Below, piece after piece: positions 16,818-25,580 of a DNA stretch of 40,709 bases. The notes beneath the pieces were generated by a model. The model saw only the letters and a list, made by a program, of their open reading frames with translations, was not told the origin of the DNA and searched no databases. Source of the stretch: Mycolicibacter arupensis. Lineage in GTDB: Bacteria > Actinomycetota > Actinomycetes > Mycobacteriales > Mycobacteriaceae. The position numbers were made by a program, and so were the translations under genes. The DNA is taken from NCBI RefSeq assembly GCF_002086515.1, contig NZ_MVHH01000036.1, positions 1 through 40,709 on the forward strand, written 5' to 3'. Within the stretch, counting starts at the first letter, position 1. Each line of letters begins with the position of its first letter.

Positions 16818-18005
16818 ATGCGGACCCCCGTGATCCTGGTGGCCGGGCAATTCGGCACCGACGCAGCCACCCGTGCCCTGCAGTCCCAGGCGGGGACGGC
16901 GAATGTCGCCTACCGGCTGGATGGCCACGTGGTGGTTCGCGAAACCACCCGCCCGACGACGGCGGCCACGACCTCAGCACTGGAGTTGGCGCACGGCTGC
17001 GTGTCGTGCACGCTGCGCAATGACCTGCTGGTGCTGTTACGCCGGTTGCACCGGTGCGCCGGCGTGGCGCGCATAGTCGTCCAGCTGCCGGATTGGCTTG
17101 AGCCACAGCCCATCTGTTGGGCGATCCGCAATGTGCGGGTGTGCGTCGGACCGGGCTACATCGACGGACCGGCCGGTCGCGATGTGACCGTGGAAGCTGT
17201 CGTCACCTGCCTGGATGCCTCCCTATGGCTGACGCAGGCTCTTGGCGACGAGGAACTCGACGACGGCCGCACCGTCGCCCAGGTGGTGGTGGGCCAAGCC
17301 GAATCCGCCGACGCCCTGGTGATCTTCGAGCCGGAGCCGACTGCTTTGGCGGCGCTGCGCCGCCTGGCTCCGTTGGCACGCATCACCGCGGGCACCGATC
17401 GTCTGGAGCAAGCGCTGACGCATCTGGACGCCAACGCCCGGCGCGGTCGCGATGACGATCCGCATGCCCCCCTGCTGGCCGGTCAGCCGCCACTGCGCCC
17501 GGAGGGCCCGGTCGAACTGGTCGAATTCCACGCTCGCCGCCCCTTTCACCCGCAACGCCTGCACGGGGCCCTTGACGCCCTGCTCGACGGAGTGATCCGG
17601 GCGCGCGGGCGGTTGTGGCTGGCCAACCGCGGCGAGCGGGCGATCTGGCTGGAGTCGGCGGGCGGGGGTTTGCACACCGCTGCGGTGGGCAAGTGGCTGG
17701 CCGCGATGACGGCGGCAGAAGCCGGCCGCGTATCCCCCGAACGCCATGCGTTCGCCGACCTGATCTGGGACCACCGCCACGGCGATCGTCATACCTCGCT
17801 GGTGATCCTGGTCTGCGGCGCCCACCCCGAGCGGATCCGCGAGGCCCTGTCGGAGGCGCTGCTCACCGACCGCGAGTGGCGTCGGCCCAACCAGTGGGCG
17901 GGCTACCCCGATCCGTTCGGCGAACACCACCAGGAGCCCTGCGAGGACTCCCCCGCCACCGCCGACATATCCCTGTTCCGAAGCCGAGACGGAGACCAAC
18001 GATGA
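16818..18005 (+). CDS. CobW/COG0523-family zinc-responsive protein (Rv0106 type)
   Basis: A 395-residue member of the COG0523 GTPase/metallochaperone family, close to M. tuberculosis Rv0106 (shared [38 protein letters not shown]). The usual P-loop GxxGxGKT is replaced by [11 protein letters not shown] (8-18), and the metal motif CxCC is reduced to CVSC (61-64), so GTP hydrolysis is doubtful. The C-terminal CobW domain spans about 230-350. The start at 16818 has AGGAGGG immediately upstream; an in-frame ATG at 16797 lies inside Zur box 2 and is less likely. Rv0106 is part of the Zur regulon, and the two Zur boxes here say the same. The stop overlaps the L31 start (ATGA). Role: probably zinc delivery under zinc starvation (inference). 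Confidence 0.92.
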   Translation: MRTPVILVAGQFGTDAATRALQSQAGTANVAYRLDGHVVVRETTRPTTAATTSALELAHGCVSCTLRNDLLVLLRRLHRCAGVARIVVQLPDWLEPQPICWAIRNVRVCVGPGYIDGPAGRDVTVEAVVTCLDASLWLTQALGDEELDDGRTVAQVVVGQAESADALVIFEPEPTALAALRRLAPLARITAGTDRLEQALTHLDANARRGRDDDPHAPLLAGQPPLRPEGPVELVEFHARRPFHPQRLHGALDALLDGVIRARGRLWLANRGERAIWLESAGGGLHTAAVGKWLAAMTAAEAGRVSPERHAFADLIWDHRHGDRHTSLVILVCGAHPERIREALSEALLTDREWRRPNQWAGYPDPFGEHHQEPCEDSPATADISLFRSRDGDQR

Positions 18006-18262
18006 AGCCCGGCATCCACCCCGACTACCGCCCCGTCGTCTTCCAGGACGCCACCACCGGGCAGGCGTTCCTGACCCGTTCCACCGTGACCAGCGATCGC
18101 ACCATCGACTGGCCCACACCGGCGGGCACGCGGAGCTACCCGCTGATCATCGTGGAGATCAGTTCGGCGTCGCATCCGTTCTGGACCGGCACGAGCCGGA
18201 TCGTCGACGCCGCCGGACAGGTCGAGAAGTTCCGCCGCCGCTACGGCCAACGCCGGGCCTGA
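18002..18262 (+). CDS. rpmE2: 50S ribosomal protein L31 type B (zinc-independent)
   Basis: An 86-residue type B L31: [35 protein letters not shown] and the basic tail [10 protein letters not shown]. It contains no cysteine, unlike the zinc-ribbon type A L31. Such C-minus paralogs replace the zinc-bound form on ribosomes when zinc is short, freeing zinc. It overlaps the CobW gene by four bases and shares its Zur-controlled promoter, which is exactly the expected regulation. Confidence 0.95.
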   Translation: MKPGIHPDYRPVVFQDATTGQAFLTRSTVTSDRTIDWPTPAGTRSYPLIIVEISSASHPFWTGTSRIVDAAGQVEKFRRRYGQRRA

Positions 18263-18274
18263 GCGCGCTCGGCG

Positions 18275-19591
18275 TCATCGGGAGGCGGCCAGCACCTCGA
18301 CCACCTCGCGCGCCACGCGGGTGCCCGATTCTATGGCGCCTTCGAGGTAGCCGGGGTGGTCGCGCGCCGTCTCGGTGCCCGCCCAATGAATGTCGCCGAC
18401 CGGAGCGCTCTCGACGGGCGGGATCCCGGAACTGGTCCCCGGAAGGGCAAGGGCGACGTAGCCACCGCCGACGAATTCATCTAGGTGCCAAGATTTTTCG
18501 TGCCAGCTCGCCGGTTCCAGGACCTCAGGACCCAGATAGTCGGCCAACACCCCGAGCACCGCGGTACGCCGGCCCGCCGCATCGAGGCGGTCGAGCTCGC
18601 GCGCCTCGGGCCCGCCCACAAGCACGCACAGGTGGCCCGGACCACCCGGTGCGCCCGTGTCGTACACCACCCGGCCGGGTTCATCGAGGATCAGGAACTC
18701 GCCACTGATTCGTTCTCTCCAGAAGGGGCGCGGATACACCGCCACACCCTTATAGACCGAGCCCATATAGGTCTCGGAGGCCAACGCCGCTCGGCCGGGT
18801 GGGAGCGGTGGATCGAAGGTGATTCGTCCGATAAGCGGCGGCGGAACGGTCACGATGACTTTCGCGGCGCGGATTTCACCCGCGGCTGTCTGGACGGTGA
18901 CGCCATCGCTGCCAAGCAAGATCGAGGCGACCCGGCGGCCCGGCAACACCCGCGAACCGAGTTCGGCGGCAAGGCCCTCGATCAGCGAGCCCATCCCTTC
19001 GGCGAGCAGGGACTCCTGGGCGCCACCGGCCGTGGCCAGCATGGTCCGCAAGCCGCCCTGCTGGCGGATGCTCCGCGCCATGGCGTGAATGGAACACCGA
19101 TCCAAGTCGGCCGTCCACGAGATGTACGCCATGACTCCGAGCAGCCGTCGAGCCCGCCCGGGGACTCGGCGTAGCCAGTCTTCGACCGTGGTGGCATTCC
19201 ACCGTTGCGTCTTGGCGATACGCGAGAGAGCTTCAACGCCGACGAGCACGAGAAGGGTCATCAGCATCGAGGGCGCCCAGGTCCGCACTCGCCGTGATCG
19301 GTCGACCACGATGGGCATCGGCGCGGTGTGCATCCGAAACTGCGTGGCGCCCAGCTCGGAAGCCAGCGCCTTGAGCCGGTGGTGGTCGTGGCCGATCCAC
19401 TGCCCGCCGAGGTCCACTCGAGAGCCCAAGGAGCTGGTCTCGGTCATCGCCCGTCCGCCGAGCCGGTCCGCGGCCTCAAGAACAAGCACCTCGACGCCGG
19501 CTCGGTGCAGCTCACGAGCGGCGGTCAACCCGGACAGTCCCGCGCCCACCACCACCACGGTTGTGGCCGCCGGTGCATCTTGGTGCGTCAC
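18275..19591 (-). CDS. Flavin monoamine oxidase family protein
   Basis: A 438-residue FAD amine oxidase. The dinucleotide motif VVVVGAGLSGLTAARELHRA leads the protein, VLEAADRLGGRA follows, and the C-terminal IHWAGTETARDHPGYLEGAI is the MAO flavin-binding end. Bacterial members oxidise amines or act as carotenoid- or protoporphyrinogen-like oxidases, and the substrate is unknown. The start is unclear: GTG at 19591 or TTG at 19600, neither with a good ribosome site. It follows the tandem TetR gene on the same strand after only 19 bases, so the two are probably co-transcribed. Confidence 0.9.
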   Translation of the reverse strand: MTHQDAPAATTVVVVGAGLSGLTAARELHRAGVEVLVLEAADRLGGRAMTETSSLGSRVDLGGQWIGHDHHRLKALASELGATQFRMHTAPMPIVVDRSRRVRTWAPSMLMTLLVLVGVEALSRIAKTQRWNATTVEDWLRRVPGRARRLLGVMAYISWTADLDRCSIHAMARSIRQQGGLRTMLATAGGAQESLLAEGMGSLIEGLAAELGSRVLPGRRVASILLGSDGVTVQTAAGEIRAAKVIVTVPPPLIGRITFDPPLPPGRAALASETYMGSVYKGVAVYPRPFWRERISGEFLILDEPGRVVYDTGAPGGPGHLCVLVGGPEARELDRLDAAGRRTAVLGVLADYLGPEVLEPASWHEKSWHLDEFVGGGYVALALPGTSSGIPPVESAPVGDIHWAGTETARDHPGYLEGAIESGTRVAREVVEVLAASR

Positions 19592-19610
19592 AACCGCCAA
19601 TCTACGTCGG

Positions 19611-20813
19611 TCAATCGCCGAAGAGCACCGCCGCCATCAGGGCATGGATCCGGGCCCGCTGCTCTTCCCGGTTGTCGAAGTTAACCAGGCGTCCTATATC
19701 GACCACGAGAGCGAGGGCGGCGTGGACGCGGAAGACCGCTTCGGTCTCGCCCGCACCGACCTGGTGCACCAGGTGCGCCCACTCGTCGACGTTCTGCCGC
19801 TGCAATGCGCGCAGCGCGACGCGGTCGGCTTCGGGCAGATTGGCGAACTCGGCGTAGTAGATGTTGATCAGGTCGGGCGCGGCGAACGCCAGTGCGCTAT
19901 AGCGTCGCGCGATACCCAAGGCCGCCTGGCGCGGGGTGCTCGATTCGGCCAGGGAATCGGTGATGGCCATCAGGACACGGTCGCTGGCGCGGTGGAAGGC
20001 GACGGCCAGCAACGCCGCCTTGCTCGGAAAGTAGCGATAGGCGCTGGAGCCGTTCACTCCGGCGGCGGCGCCGATCTCCTCGATGCTGACCTCGTAGAAG
20101 CCGCGCTGGCCGAACATGCGGATGGCCTCGGCCAGCAGCCGCTCGCGTTTGGAGGTGCTCGGCAGCCCGCGTTCCAGGCGTCGCGCGGCAGGACCCGGCG
20201 GCGCCGGGGGCAACTCGGCGTTCAGCACCGACCAGCACAGATCGCCGAGGAGCTGCTGAAGTGCGGCGGACGACAATCGGGTGCGGTGCGCGGAGATGCT
20301 GCCGATGACACTGAGCGCCGCGGCGGCCAGGATCGCAAGGTCGGCCTCGGGCAGACCCGGGCGCATCACCGCCAGCGGCTCGGCGAGGGCGGCGTTGAGC
20401 GCGTCGTAGCTGGCCCGGATGTCTTTGCGGTCCGCCGGTTGCAGGTAGCGCCGCTCCCACCGATAGAACGCGCCCTCACGCCGCGTCGCGATGGTGGTCT
20501 CGATCAGCGCGGCGGTGACTGCGCGCAGCCTCTCGGGCGCGGGCCGGCTCGGATCGTCGACGGAGCGCGCGGCGGCCACCAGCGCACTCGCCGTGTAGTG
20601 GGCGGTGGCGACCAGCAGGGCGTATTTGTTGGCGAAGTGCCGATACAGCGCGGGGCCGGAGATGCCGACCTCGGCGGCGATCTCGTCGACCCCCACGGCG
20701 TGATAGCCCCGCTCGCTGAAGGCGCGGGCGGCGGCGCGGACGATCTGGGCCTTGCGGTCCTTGGGGCGGCGCTGCACCGCGGTCGCCGATCCGCCAGGGA
20801 GGGAAGCAGCCAT
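19611..20813 (-). CDS. Double-domain TetR family regulator
   Basis: A 400-residue protein, about twice normal TetR length. It carries two complete TetR N-terminal domains. The first is at about 19-66 (AARAFSERGYHAVGVDEIAA, then VGISGPALYRHFANKYALL). The second is at about 222-268 (AIRMFGQRGFYEVSIEEIGA, then AGVNGSSAYRYFPSKAALL). Each is followed by a helical ligand-binding domain. A monomer could thus bind both operator halves alone. ATG at 20813 has GGGGGTGA upstream and is preferred over 20861. It is divergent from the crotonase-acyl-CoA ligase operon, which it probably represses in response to an acyl-CoA; this is inferred from context. No clear palindrome is visible in the short shared region. 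Confidence 0.92.
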   Translation of the reverse strand: MAASLPGGSATAVQRRPKDRKAQIVRAAARAFSERGYHAVGVDEIAAEVGISGPALYRHFANKYALLVATAHYTASALVAAARSVDDPSRPAPERLRAVTAALIETTIATRREGAFYRWERRYLQPADRKDIRASYDALNAALAEPLAVMRPGLPEADLAILAAAALSVIGSISAHRTRLSSAALQQLLGDLCWSVLNAELPPAPPGPAARRLERGLPSTSKRERLLAEAIRMFGQRGFYEVSIEEIGAAAGVNGSSAYRYFPSKAALLAVAFHRASDRVLMAITDSLAESSTPRQAALGIARRYSALAFAAPDLINIYYAEFANLPEADRVALRALQRQNVDEWAHLVHQVGAGETEAVFRVHAALALVVDIGRLVNFDNREEQRARIHALMAAVLFGD

Positions 20814-20892
20814 TTTCACCCCCGTGTTGACTGTTGGACCCGGCGCCCATACGTTAACCACAATTTACATTTTCATCCACGGAGGAAGTGAC

Positions 20893-20928
20893 GTGCTGCA
20901 ATCCCGGTTCATCGAAGGGTGGGTCTGA
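20893..20928 (+). CDS. Possible leader ORF upstream of the crotonase gene
   Basis: An 11-codon frame (VLQSRFIEGWV) starts with GTG four bases after the strong ribosome site GGAGGAAG. Its TGA ends two bases before the crotonase GTG. The best ribosome site in this interval serves this frame and not the enzyme, so translation of the operon may depend on coupling to it. It is too short to recognise. Confidence 0.35.
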   Translation: MLQSRFIEGWV

Positions 20929-20930
20929 CC

Positions 20931-21713
20931 GTGTCCGAGAACGCCAGCTCCGCCAAACTCACCGCGACCCGCGACGGCCGGGTGCTGCGGGTGACGATCA
21001 CCAATCCCGCCCGGCTCAACGCGATCGACTACGCCACCATGGCCGGCCTGGGTGACGTCTTCGCCGGCGCGGCCGACGACCCGAGTGTGCGGGCCATCGT
21101 CATCACCGGCGAAGGCAAGGCCTTCTGCACCGGCGCCGACCTGTCGGCCACGGCCGGCGGTGTCAGCCCCGAAGAGGTGATGGACTGTGCCTCCCGACTG
21201 GTGACCTCGGTGGCCGAGAGCCCGATCCCGGTGATCGCACGAATCAACGGTCCGGCCGCCGGTGTCGGGGTGGGGCTGGCGCTGGCCGCGGATCTGATCT
21301 ACGCCGCCGAGAGTGCGTACTTCCTGCTGTCGTTCACCAACATCGGTTTGATGCCCGACGGCGGCACCACGGCCCTGGTCGCCGCTGCCGCCGGCCGGGC
21401 CGTGGCCAACGAGATGGCGCTGCTGGGTGAGCGCCTGCCTGCGACCGCTGCTCGCGACGCCGGCCTGATCAACGCCGTGCTCACCGAGGCGGAGCTGGAT
21501 GCCCGGGTCGAGGCGGCCGCCCAGAAGTTGGCCCACGGACCGCGCCGCGCCATCGAATTGACCAAACGCGCCCTCAACGCCACCAACCTCGCCTCGCTCG
21601 ATGCCGCCCTGGCCCGGGAGAAGACCGGTCAGGTCGAGTTGCTCGGTTCCGCCGACTTCTTCGAGGGCGCAGCGGCGATGCTGCAGAAGCGTCAGGCGGT
21701 GTTCGGCGAATGA
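20931..21713 (+). CDS. Crotonase (enoyl-CoA hydratase/isomerase) family protein
   Basis: A 260-residue crotonase. The oxyanion-hole motifs AFCTGADL and INGPAAGVGVGLALAADL are typical. Both glutamates of classical enoyl-CoA hydratase seem absent: the first position is Gly in GVGVGLA, and the second is replaced in FTNIGLMPDGG. The aspartate of MPDGG matches the catalytic Asp of PaaG/ECI-type delta3-delta2 enoyl-CoA isomerases, so an isomerase is more likely than a hydratase. The start is GTG at 20931 (VSENASS); GTG at 20919 is an alternative. The stop overlaps the acyl-CoA ligase ATG by four bases. Divergent from the double TetR regulator. Confidence 0.9.
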   Translation: MSENASSAKLTATRDGRVLRVTITNPARLNAIDYATMAGLGDVFAGAADDPSVRAIVITGEGKAFCTGADLSATAGGVSPEEVMDCASRLVTSVAESPIPVIARINGPAAGVGVGLALAADLIYAAESAYFLLSFTNIGLMPDGGTTALVAAAAGRAVANEMALLGERLPATAARDAGLINAVLTEAELDARVEAAAQKLAHGPRRAIELTKRALNATNLASLDAALAREKTGQVELLGSADFFEGAAAMLQKRQAVFGE

Positions 21714-23239
21714 CCGCGCAGCCGCTGAGCTCTCGCCGCAATCACTGGATGAACCAGGTGGCGATCCACGCCGAGATGCGTCCCGACGACGTCGCCTTCC
21801 GCTGTCGCGGCAACGACACCACCTGGCAGCAACTGCACGATCGTTCGCAACGCCTGGCCGGGGCGCTGTTCCGGCGGGGCATCTCCTTCGGTGACCGCGT
21901 CCTGATCGTGATGCTCAACCACACCGAGTACGTCGAGGCGACCTTGGCGATCAACGCCCTGGGAGCCATCGCGGTTCCGGTCAACTTTCGCCTGACCGAC
22001 CCCGAGATCAGCTACATCGTCTCCGACAGCGGGGCCAAGGGCGTCATCACCGATGAACTGCTCGCGCCGCTCATCCAGGCGGTCCGCAAGAACACCAGCG
22101 GCCTGGACGTGGCCGTCGTGCTCGGCGACGACTACGAGTCCCTGATCGCCGAGACCGGCGACCCGCATCCCGGTGCCGACGTTCCCGAAGACACCCCGGC
22201 GCTGATCATGTACACCTCGGGAACCACGGGAAGTCCCAAGGGCGCCATCCTGTCTCACTCGAATCTGCTGGCCCAGTCACTGACCTGCATCCAGGCACTG
22301 CAGATCAGCCCGGACAGCGTGTACTTCTGCGCGGCGCCGATGTTCCACATCGCCGGCCTGGGCAGCATCGCACCCAATCTGATGGTGGGCACCAAGACGG
22401 TGATCCACCCGTTGGGTGCATTCAACGCCACGGACACCCTGGACGCCTGGGAGCGCGAGCGGGCCACCTCGGTGTTCCTGGTACCTGCGCAGTGGCAGGT
22501 CATCTGCGCGGATCCGACTGTGGCGCAGCGAGATCTGGCACTGGAGGTGATCAGCTGGGGCGCGGCGCCGGCCTCGGACACGGTGCTGCGTGCCATGGCC
22601 GAGACCTTCCCGAACGCGCTCAACGTCGCGGTGTTCGGCCAGACCGAGATGTCGCCGATCACCTGCGTGCTCAACGGCACGGACGCGATCCGCAAGCTGG
22701 GCTCGGTGGGCAAGGTGATCCCGACGATCGCCGCCCGCGTCGTCGACGAGCAGATGAACGACGTGGCGCCCGGCGAGATCGGGGAGATCGTCTACCGCGG
22801 GCCCACCATGATGCAGGGCTACTGGAACAAGCCGGAGGCCACTGCCGAGGCGTTCGCCGGTGGCTGGTTCCACTCCGGCGACCTGGTTCGCGTCGACGAC
22901 GAGGGCTTCGTCTACGTCGTCGACCGCAAGAAGGACATGATCATCTCCGGCGGAGAGAACATCTACTGCGCCGAGGTGGAGAACGTGCTGTTTGAGCACC
23001 CGTTGATTCGGGAGGCAGCCGTGATCGGGCGCGCCCACGACAAGTGGGGCGAGGTCCCGGTGGCGATCGTCGCCGCGGTAGACGCGGCGACGATCACGCT
23101 GGAGTCCCTCGAGCCCTTCCTCAATGAGCGCCTGGCCCGCTACAAGCACCCGAAGGAACTGGTGGTGGTGGACGACCTGCCGCGCAACGCCAGCGGCAAG
23201 GTGGTCAAACCGCAGCTGCGCAAACAGTACGGCGGATAG
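21710..23239 (+). CDS. Fatty-acid CoA ligase, FadD5-like
   Basis: A 509-residue ANL-superfamily acyl-CoA synthetase. The AMP-binding P-loop YTSGTTGSPKG is at 168-178. The motifs FGQTEMSP, GWFHSGDL and VDRKKDMIISGGENIYC follow, and the catalytic lysine of NASGK is about residue 497. It closely resembles M. tuberculosis FadD5 (LVPAQW, SWGAAPA, FGQTEMSP) but lacks the C-terminal tail of that protein and is not beside an mce operon. It activates a fatty or sterol-derived acid to its CoA thioester, presumably for the crotonase it overlaps by four bases (ATGA). Probable local control by the double TetR repressor. Confidence 0.93.
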   Translation: MTAQPLSSRRNHWMNQVAIHAEMRPDDVAFRCRGNDTTWQQLHDRSQRLAGALFRRGISFGDRVLIVMLNHTEYVEATLAINALGAIAVPVNFRLTDPEISYIVSDSGAKGVITDELLAPLIQAVRKNTSGLDVAVVLGDDYESLIAETGDPHPGADVPEDTPALIMYTSGTTGSPKGAILSHSNLLAQSLTCIQALQISPDSVYFCAAPMFHIAGLGSIAPNLMVGTKTVIHPLGAFNATDTLDAWERERATSVFLVPAQWQVICADPTVAQRDLALEVISWGAAPASDTVLRAMAETFPNALNVAVFGQTEMSPITCVLNGTDAIRKLGSVGKVIPTIAARVVDEQMNDVAPGEIGEIVYRGPTMMQGYWNKPEATAEAFAGGWFHSGDLVRVDDEGFVYVVDRKKDMIISGGENIYCAEVENVLFEHPLIREAAVIGRAHDKWGEVPVAIVAAVDAATITLESLEPFLNERLARYKHPKELVVVDDLPRNASGKVVKPQLRKQYGG

Positions 23240-23258
23240 GCGCGGCGCTCCGGCCCGC

Positions 23259-24221
23259 TCAGCTGTCGTGCAGGCCGATCGCCTGCTTGCAGTACGCCCA
23301 GATGCGTGCCCGGTCCGCGCCGCTGTCGTGGGTGAACGGCAGATAGTGCTCGGGGCGCTGTCGCCGGTCGTGCCAGAACCGGCCGGTTGGCGGCGCGGGC
23401 TGCGTTGCGGCCAGCCAGATCGCGGTGTCGGCTCCCTGTTCTGCTGTGCGCAGCAGCGGTTTGGTGAGTTTGCGGAACGTCGGCAGCGAGGTGACCACAC
23501 CCGGCGTGTCCGACCAGCCCGGGTGCATGCAGTAGACCGAGATCCCCTCCGGTTTCCAGCGTTCGGCCAGCACCGGGGTCAGCGCCACCTGCATCCGCTT
23601 CGTGCGGGCATAGGCCGTCGCGCCGCGGTAGGGACCGATCCGGTATTCGGGGTCATCGACGGGCAGTGCCTGGGTGTACATGCCGCCCGAGGACATCAGG
23701 ATGACCCGCGGGTCGGCGGAGCCGGCCAGGGTGGGGACCAGCAGTTCGGTCATCAGCACCGGGCCGAGCACATGCGTGGCCAGGGTGATCTCGTGCCCGT
23801 CGGCGGTTTCGGTCCGCTCGGCCGGCAGCAACCCGGCGTTATGGATCACCACGTCGAGGCTGGGCAGGCGAGTACCGAGATCGGCGACGAATCGTCGCAC
23901 CGCGGAGAGGTCGGCCACATCGCAGACCTCCGCACGCAGCTCGGCATCCGGGTGCTCGGCAGCCAGCTCGGTGCGGGCGTCTTCGATGCGCTCGCGGTTT
24001 CGGCTCACCATCACGACCGTGGCACCCAGCTCCGCCAGGCCCCCGGCGATCGCCTTACCGATGCCACTGTTGGCTCCGGTCACCATCGCGGTCTTGCCGC
24101 GCAAGGCCTGCGGCGCCGGGTCACCGGTCCAGGAGTGTGCTCGGATCCGGTATCCGAGGCGGCTGTAGCCGGGAACCACGGCACGGTCCAGCACTGAATC
24201 GACTACCGCCCCCAGATCCAT
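23259..24221 (-). CDS. SDR oxidoreductase, Rv0439c-like
   Basis: A 320-residue SDR of the retinol dehydrogenase-like group. TGANSGIG is at 48-55, the NAG motif at 128-130, and Tyr204/Lys208 sit in YARTK. An N-terminal extension (VVDSVLDRAVVPGYSRLGYRIR) precedes the Rossmann fold. M. tuberculosis has a similar dehydrogenase, Rv0439c, near its sigK-rskA locus, which supports orthology. The ATG has GAGGGGGAG upstream. It starts 15 bases after the rskA stop on the same strand and is probably the last gene of the SigK operon. Confidence 0.9.
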   Translation of the reverse strand: MDLGAVVDSVLDRAVVPGYSRLGYRIRAHSWTGDPAPQALRGKTAMVTGANSGIGKAIAGGLAELGATVVMVSRNRERIEDARTELAAEHPDAELRAEVCDVADLSAVRRFVADLGTRLPSLDVVIHNAGLLPAERTETADGHEITLATHVLGPVLMTELLVPTLAGSADPRVILMSSGGMYTQALPVDDPEYRIGPYRGATAYARTKRMQVALTPVLAERWKPEGISVYCMHPGWSDTPGVVTSLPTFRKLTKPLLRTAEQGADTAIWLAATQPAPPTGRFWHDRRQRPEHYLPFTHDSGADRARIWAYCKQAIGLHDS

Positions 24222-24236
24222 CGGCTCCCCCTCGTC

Positions 24237-24932
24237 TCAGCGCAGTGGTATCTCGACGATCATCTGCCCGGTGGGCTCACGCGAGCCCGGATCGGGCTCC
24301 ACGGTGAACCCGAGCGCGGTGGAGTCCCCCAGTGAGGGGATCTCCGCGGTGGTCGACGGTGCCACGGCGGCGGCGTCCATCGTGCCGGCCAGCGTCGCAC
24401 CGCGGGGGCTGAGCAGCCACATCTGGTACACCGTGCCGGGTTCGGGCGGGGGCACATTGTTCATCACCAGGACGCCGGCACTGCGTTCCCGGGAGAACAG
24501 CACCGTGGCAGTACCGGTGGCCAGCGGAGTCGACACGCTCTCGACGTCGGGCGCCGCGAGCACGCGGTCCGAGACCGACTGTGGGGCAGTCGGTCTGAGT
24601 TGGTTTCCGACACCGAACGCCGCTAGGCCCACCACCAGCGCGGCTGCCGCGGCAATGCCCGCGGTACGCCAGCGAGAACGCGTGGCGGACAGCTTCGCGG
24701 CTCGGCCCAGAACCGATTCACGCAACGCCGGCGAAGGTTGCGCCGCGGTGGTCGCCGCAACGGCGGCCATCGTCTCCTGCACCGCCGACACCTCAGCGCC
24801 GAAGGCCCGCGCAACAGCCGCCGGGGCGTCGGCGACCCCCCGCTCGATCTCGCGCCGTTCGGCGTCGGAGACGGCGTCGAGCGCATACGGCGTCGCCAGT
24901 GCAAGCAGGTCGAAGCTGTTCGGCTCGGTCAT
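24237..24932 (-). CDS. rskA: Anti-sigma-K factor RskA
   Basis: A 231-residue single-pass membrane anti-sigma factor. The N-terminal cytoplasmic part (FDLLALATPYALDAVSDAER) binds SigK. One transmembrane helix lies at about 91-108. The extracytoplasmic domain includes GTVYQMWLLSPRG, typical of RskA. It keeps SigK inactive until proteolysis or redox signalling releases it. The start overlaps the sigK stop by four bases (ATGA), the usual arrangement. In M. tuberculosis the same pair controls its own operon and mpt70/mpt83, which are not in this window. Confidence 0.94.
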   Translation of the reverse strand: MTEPNSFDLLALATPYALDAVSDAERREIERGVADAPAAVARAFGAEVSAVQETMAAVAATTAAQPSPALRESVLGRAAKLSATRSRWRTAGIAAAAALVVGLAAFGVGNQLRPTAPQSVSDRVLAAPDVESVSTPLATGTATVLFSRERSAGVLVMNNVPPPEPGTVYQMWLLSPRGATLAGTMDAAAVAPSTTAEIPSLGDSTALGFTVEPDPGSREPTGQMIVEIPLR

Positions 24933-25489
24933 GGCATGCCCAAACATTCACGCAGGCGGCGTAACGCGTCTTGCATCCGCGTCTTGATCGTGGACGTGGC
25001 GACCGAAAGCCGTTCCGAAACCTCGCGATAGGTCAGCCCGGTGTAGTACGTCAGCTCGACGCATTCCCGGTGCTTCTCGGGCAGCCCGCCCAGGCACTCG
25101 ACGACGCGCTGCTGTTCGTCGCCGACGATCACAGCGTCGACGACGACGTCGGCGGCCGGTTCGGCGCTGGCGGCACCGTAACGCGATTCCCGCAGTCCGG
25201 CAGCCTGTTCGGAGCGAACCCGGTCCACCGCGCGGCGATGCGCCATGGCCAGCAGCCAGGCGAGGGCCGAGCCCTTGGCCGGGTCATATTTGCCGGCGTT
25301 GCGCCACACCTCCAGGTAGACCTCTTGCGTGGTCTCTTCGCTGTAGCCGGTGTCACGCAGGACCCGCAGCACCAACCCGTACACGCGCGAGGCCGTGCGG
25401 TCATAGAGGGTCGCGAAGTCGGCAAGACTTCCCCCCGCCACCCGGTGGAGCACCGCATCCAGCTCAGAGGCATCCGCGATCTGATTCAT
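24929..25489 (-). CDS. sigK: ECF RNA polymerase sigma factor SigK
   Basis: A 186-residue ECF sigma factor, within one residue of M. tuberculosis SigK. Region 2 contains DFATLYDRTASRVYGLVLRV and AWLLAMAHRRAVDRVRSEQ. Region 4 contains ECVELTYYTGLTYREVSERL, with the helix-turn-helix STIKTRMQDALRRL. The ATG at 25489 gives the family start MNQIADASELD; the frame is open upstream but without homology. It directs transcription of redox and surface genes when freed from RskA. The gene between sigK and ufaA1 in M. tuberculosis (Rv0446c) is missing here and its homolog lies at 29057. Confidence 0.95.
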   Translation of the reverse strand: MNQIADASELDAVLHRVAGGSLADFATLYDRTASRVYGLVLRVLRDTGYSEETTQEVYLEVWRNAGKYDPAKGSALAWLLAMAHRRAVDRVRSEQAAGLRESRYGAASAEPAADVVVDAVIVGDEQQRVVECLGGLPEKHRECVELTYYTGLTYREVSERLSVATSTIKTRMQDALRRLRECLGMP

Positions 25490-25580
25490 CGGACGACAGC
25501 CTAGCCGCCCCGTCGCCCCAGGTGGGACGGTTGGGAACCATTCCTGCAGGGACTCGGAGGCGGCGGGAATCCGCATCTGT

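Noticed and set aside
16797..16820. Earlier ATG (16797) as the CobW start
   Set aside because: It lies within Zur box 2 and has no ribosome site, while 16818 has AGGAGGG and gives the [10 protein letters not shown] start I recall for Rv0106.
19089..20891. 600-codon plus-strand open frame
   Set aside because: Antisense to the amine oxidase and double TetR genes, both strongly supported.
25490..25580. Separate SigK-type promoter directly before sigK
   Set aside because: No CCATCC/CCGAAT pair is visible in this gap; the operon promoter upstream of the amine oxidase is the better candidate.
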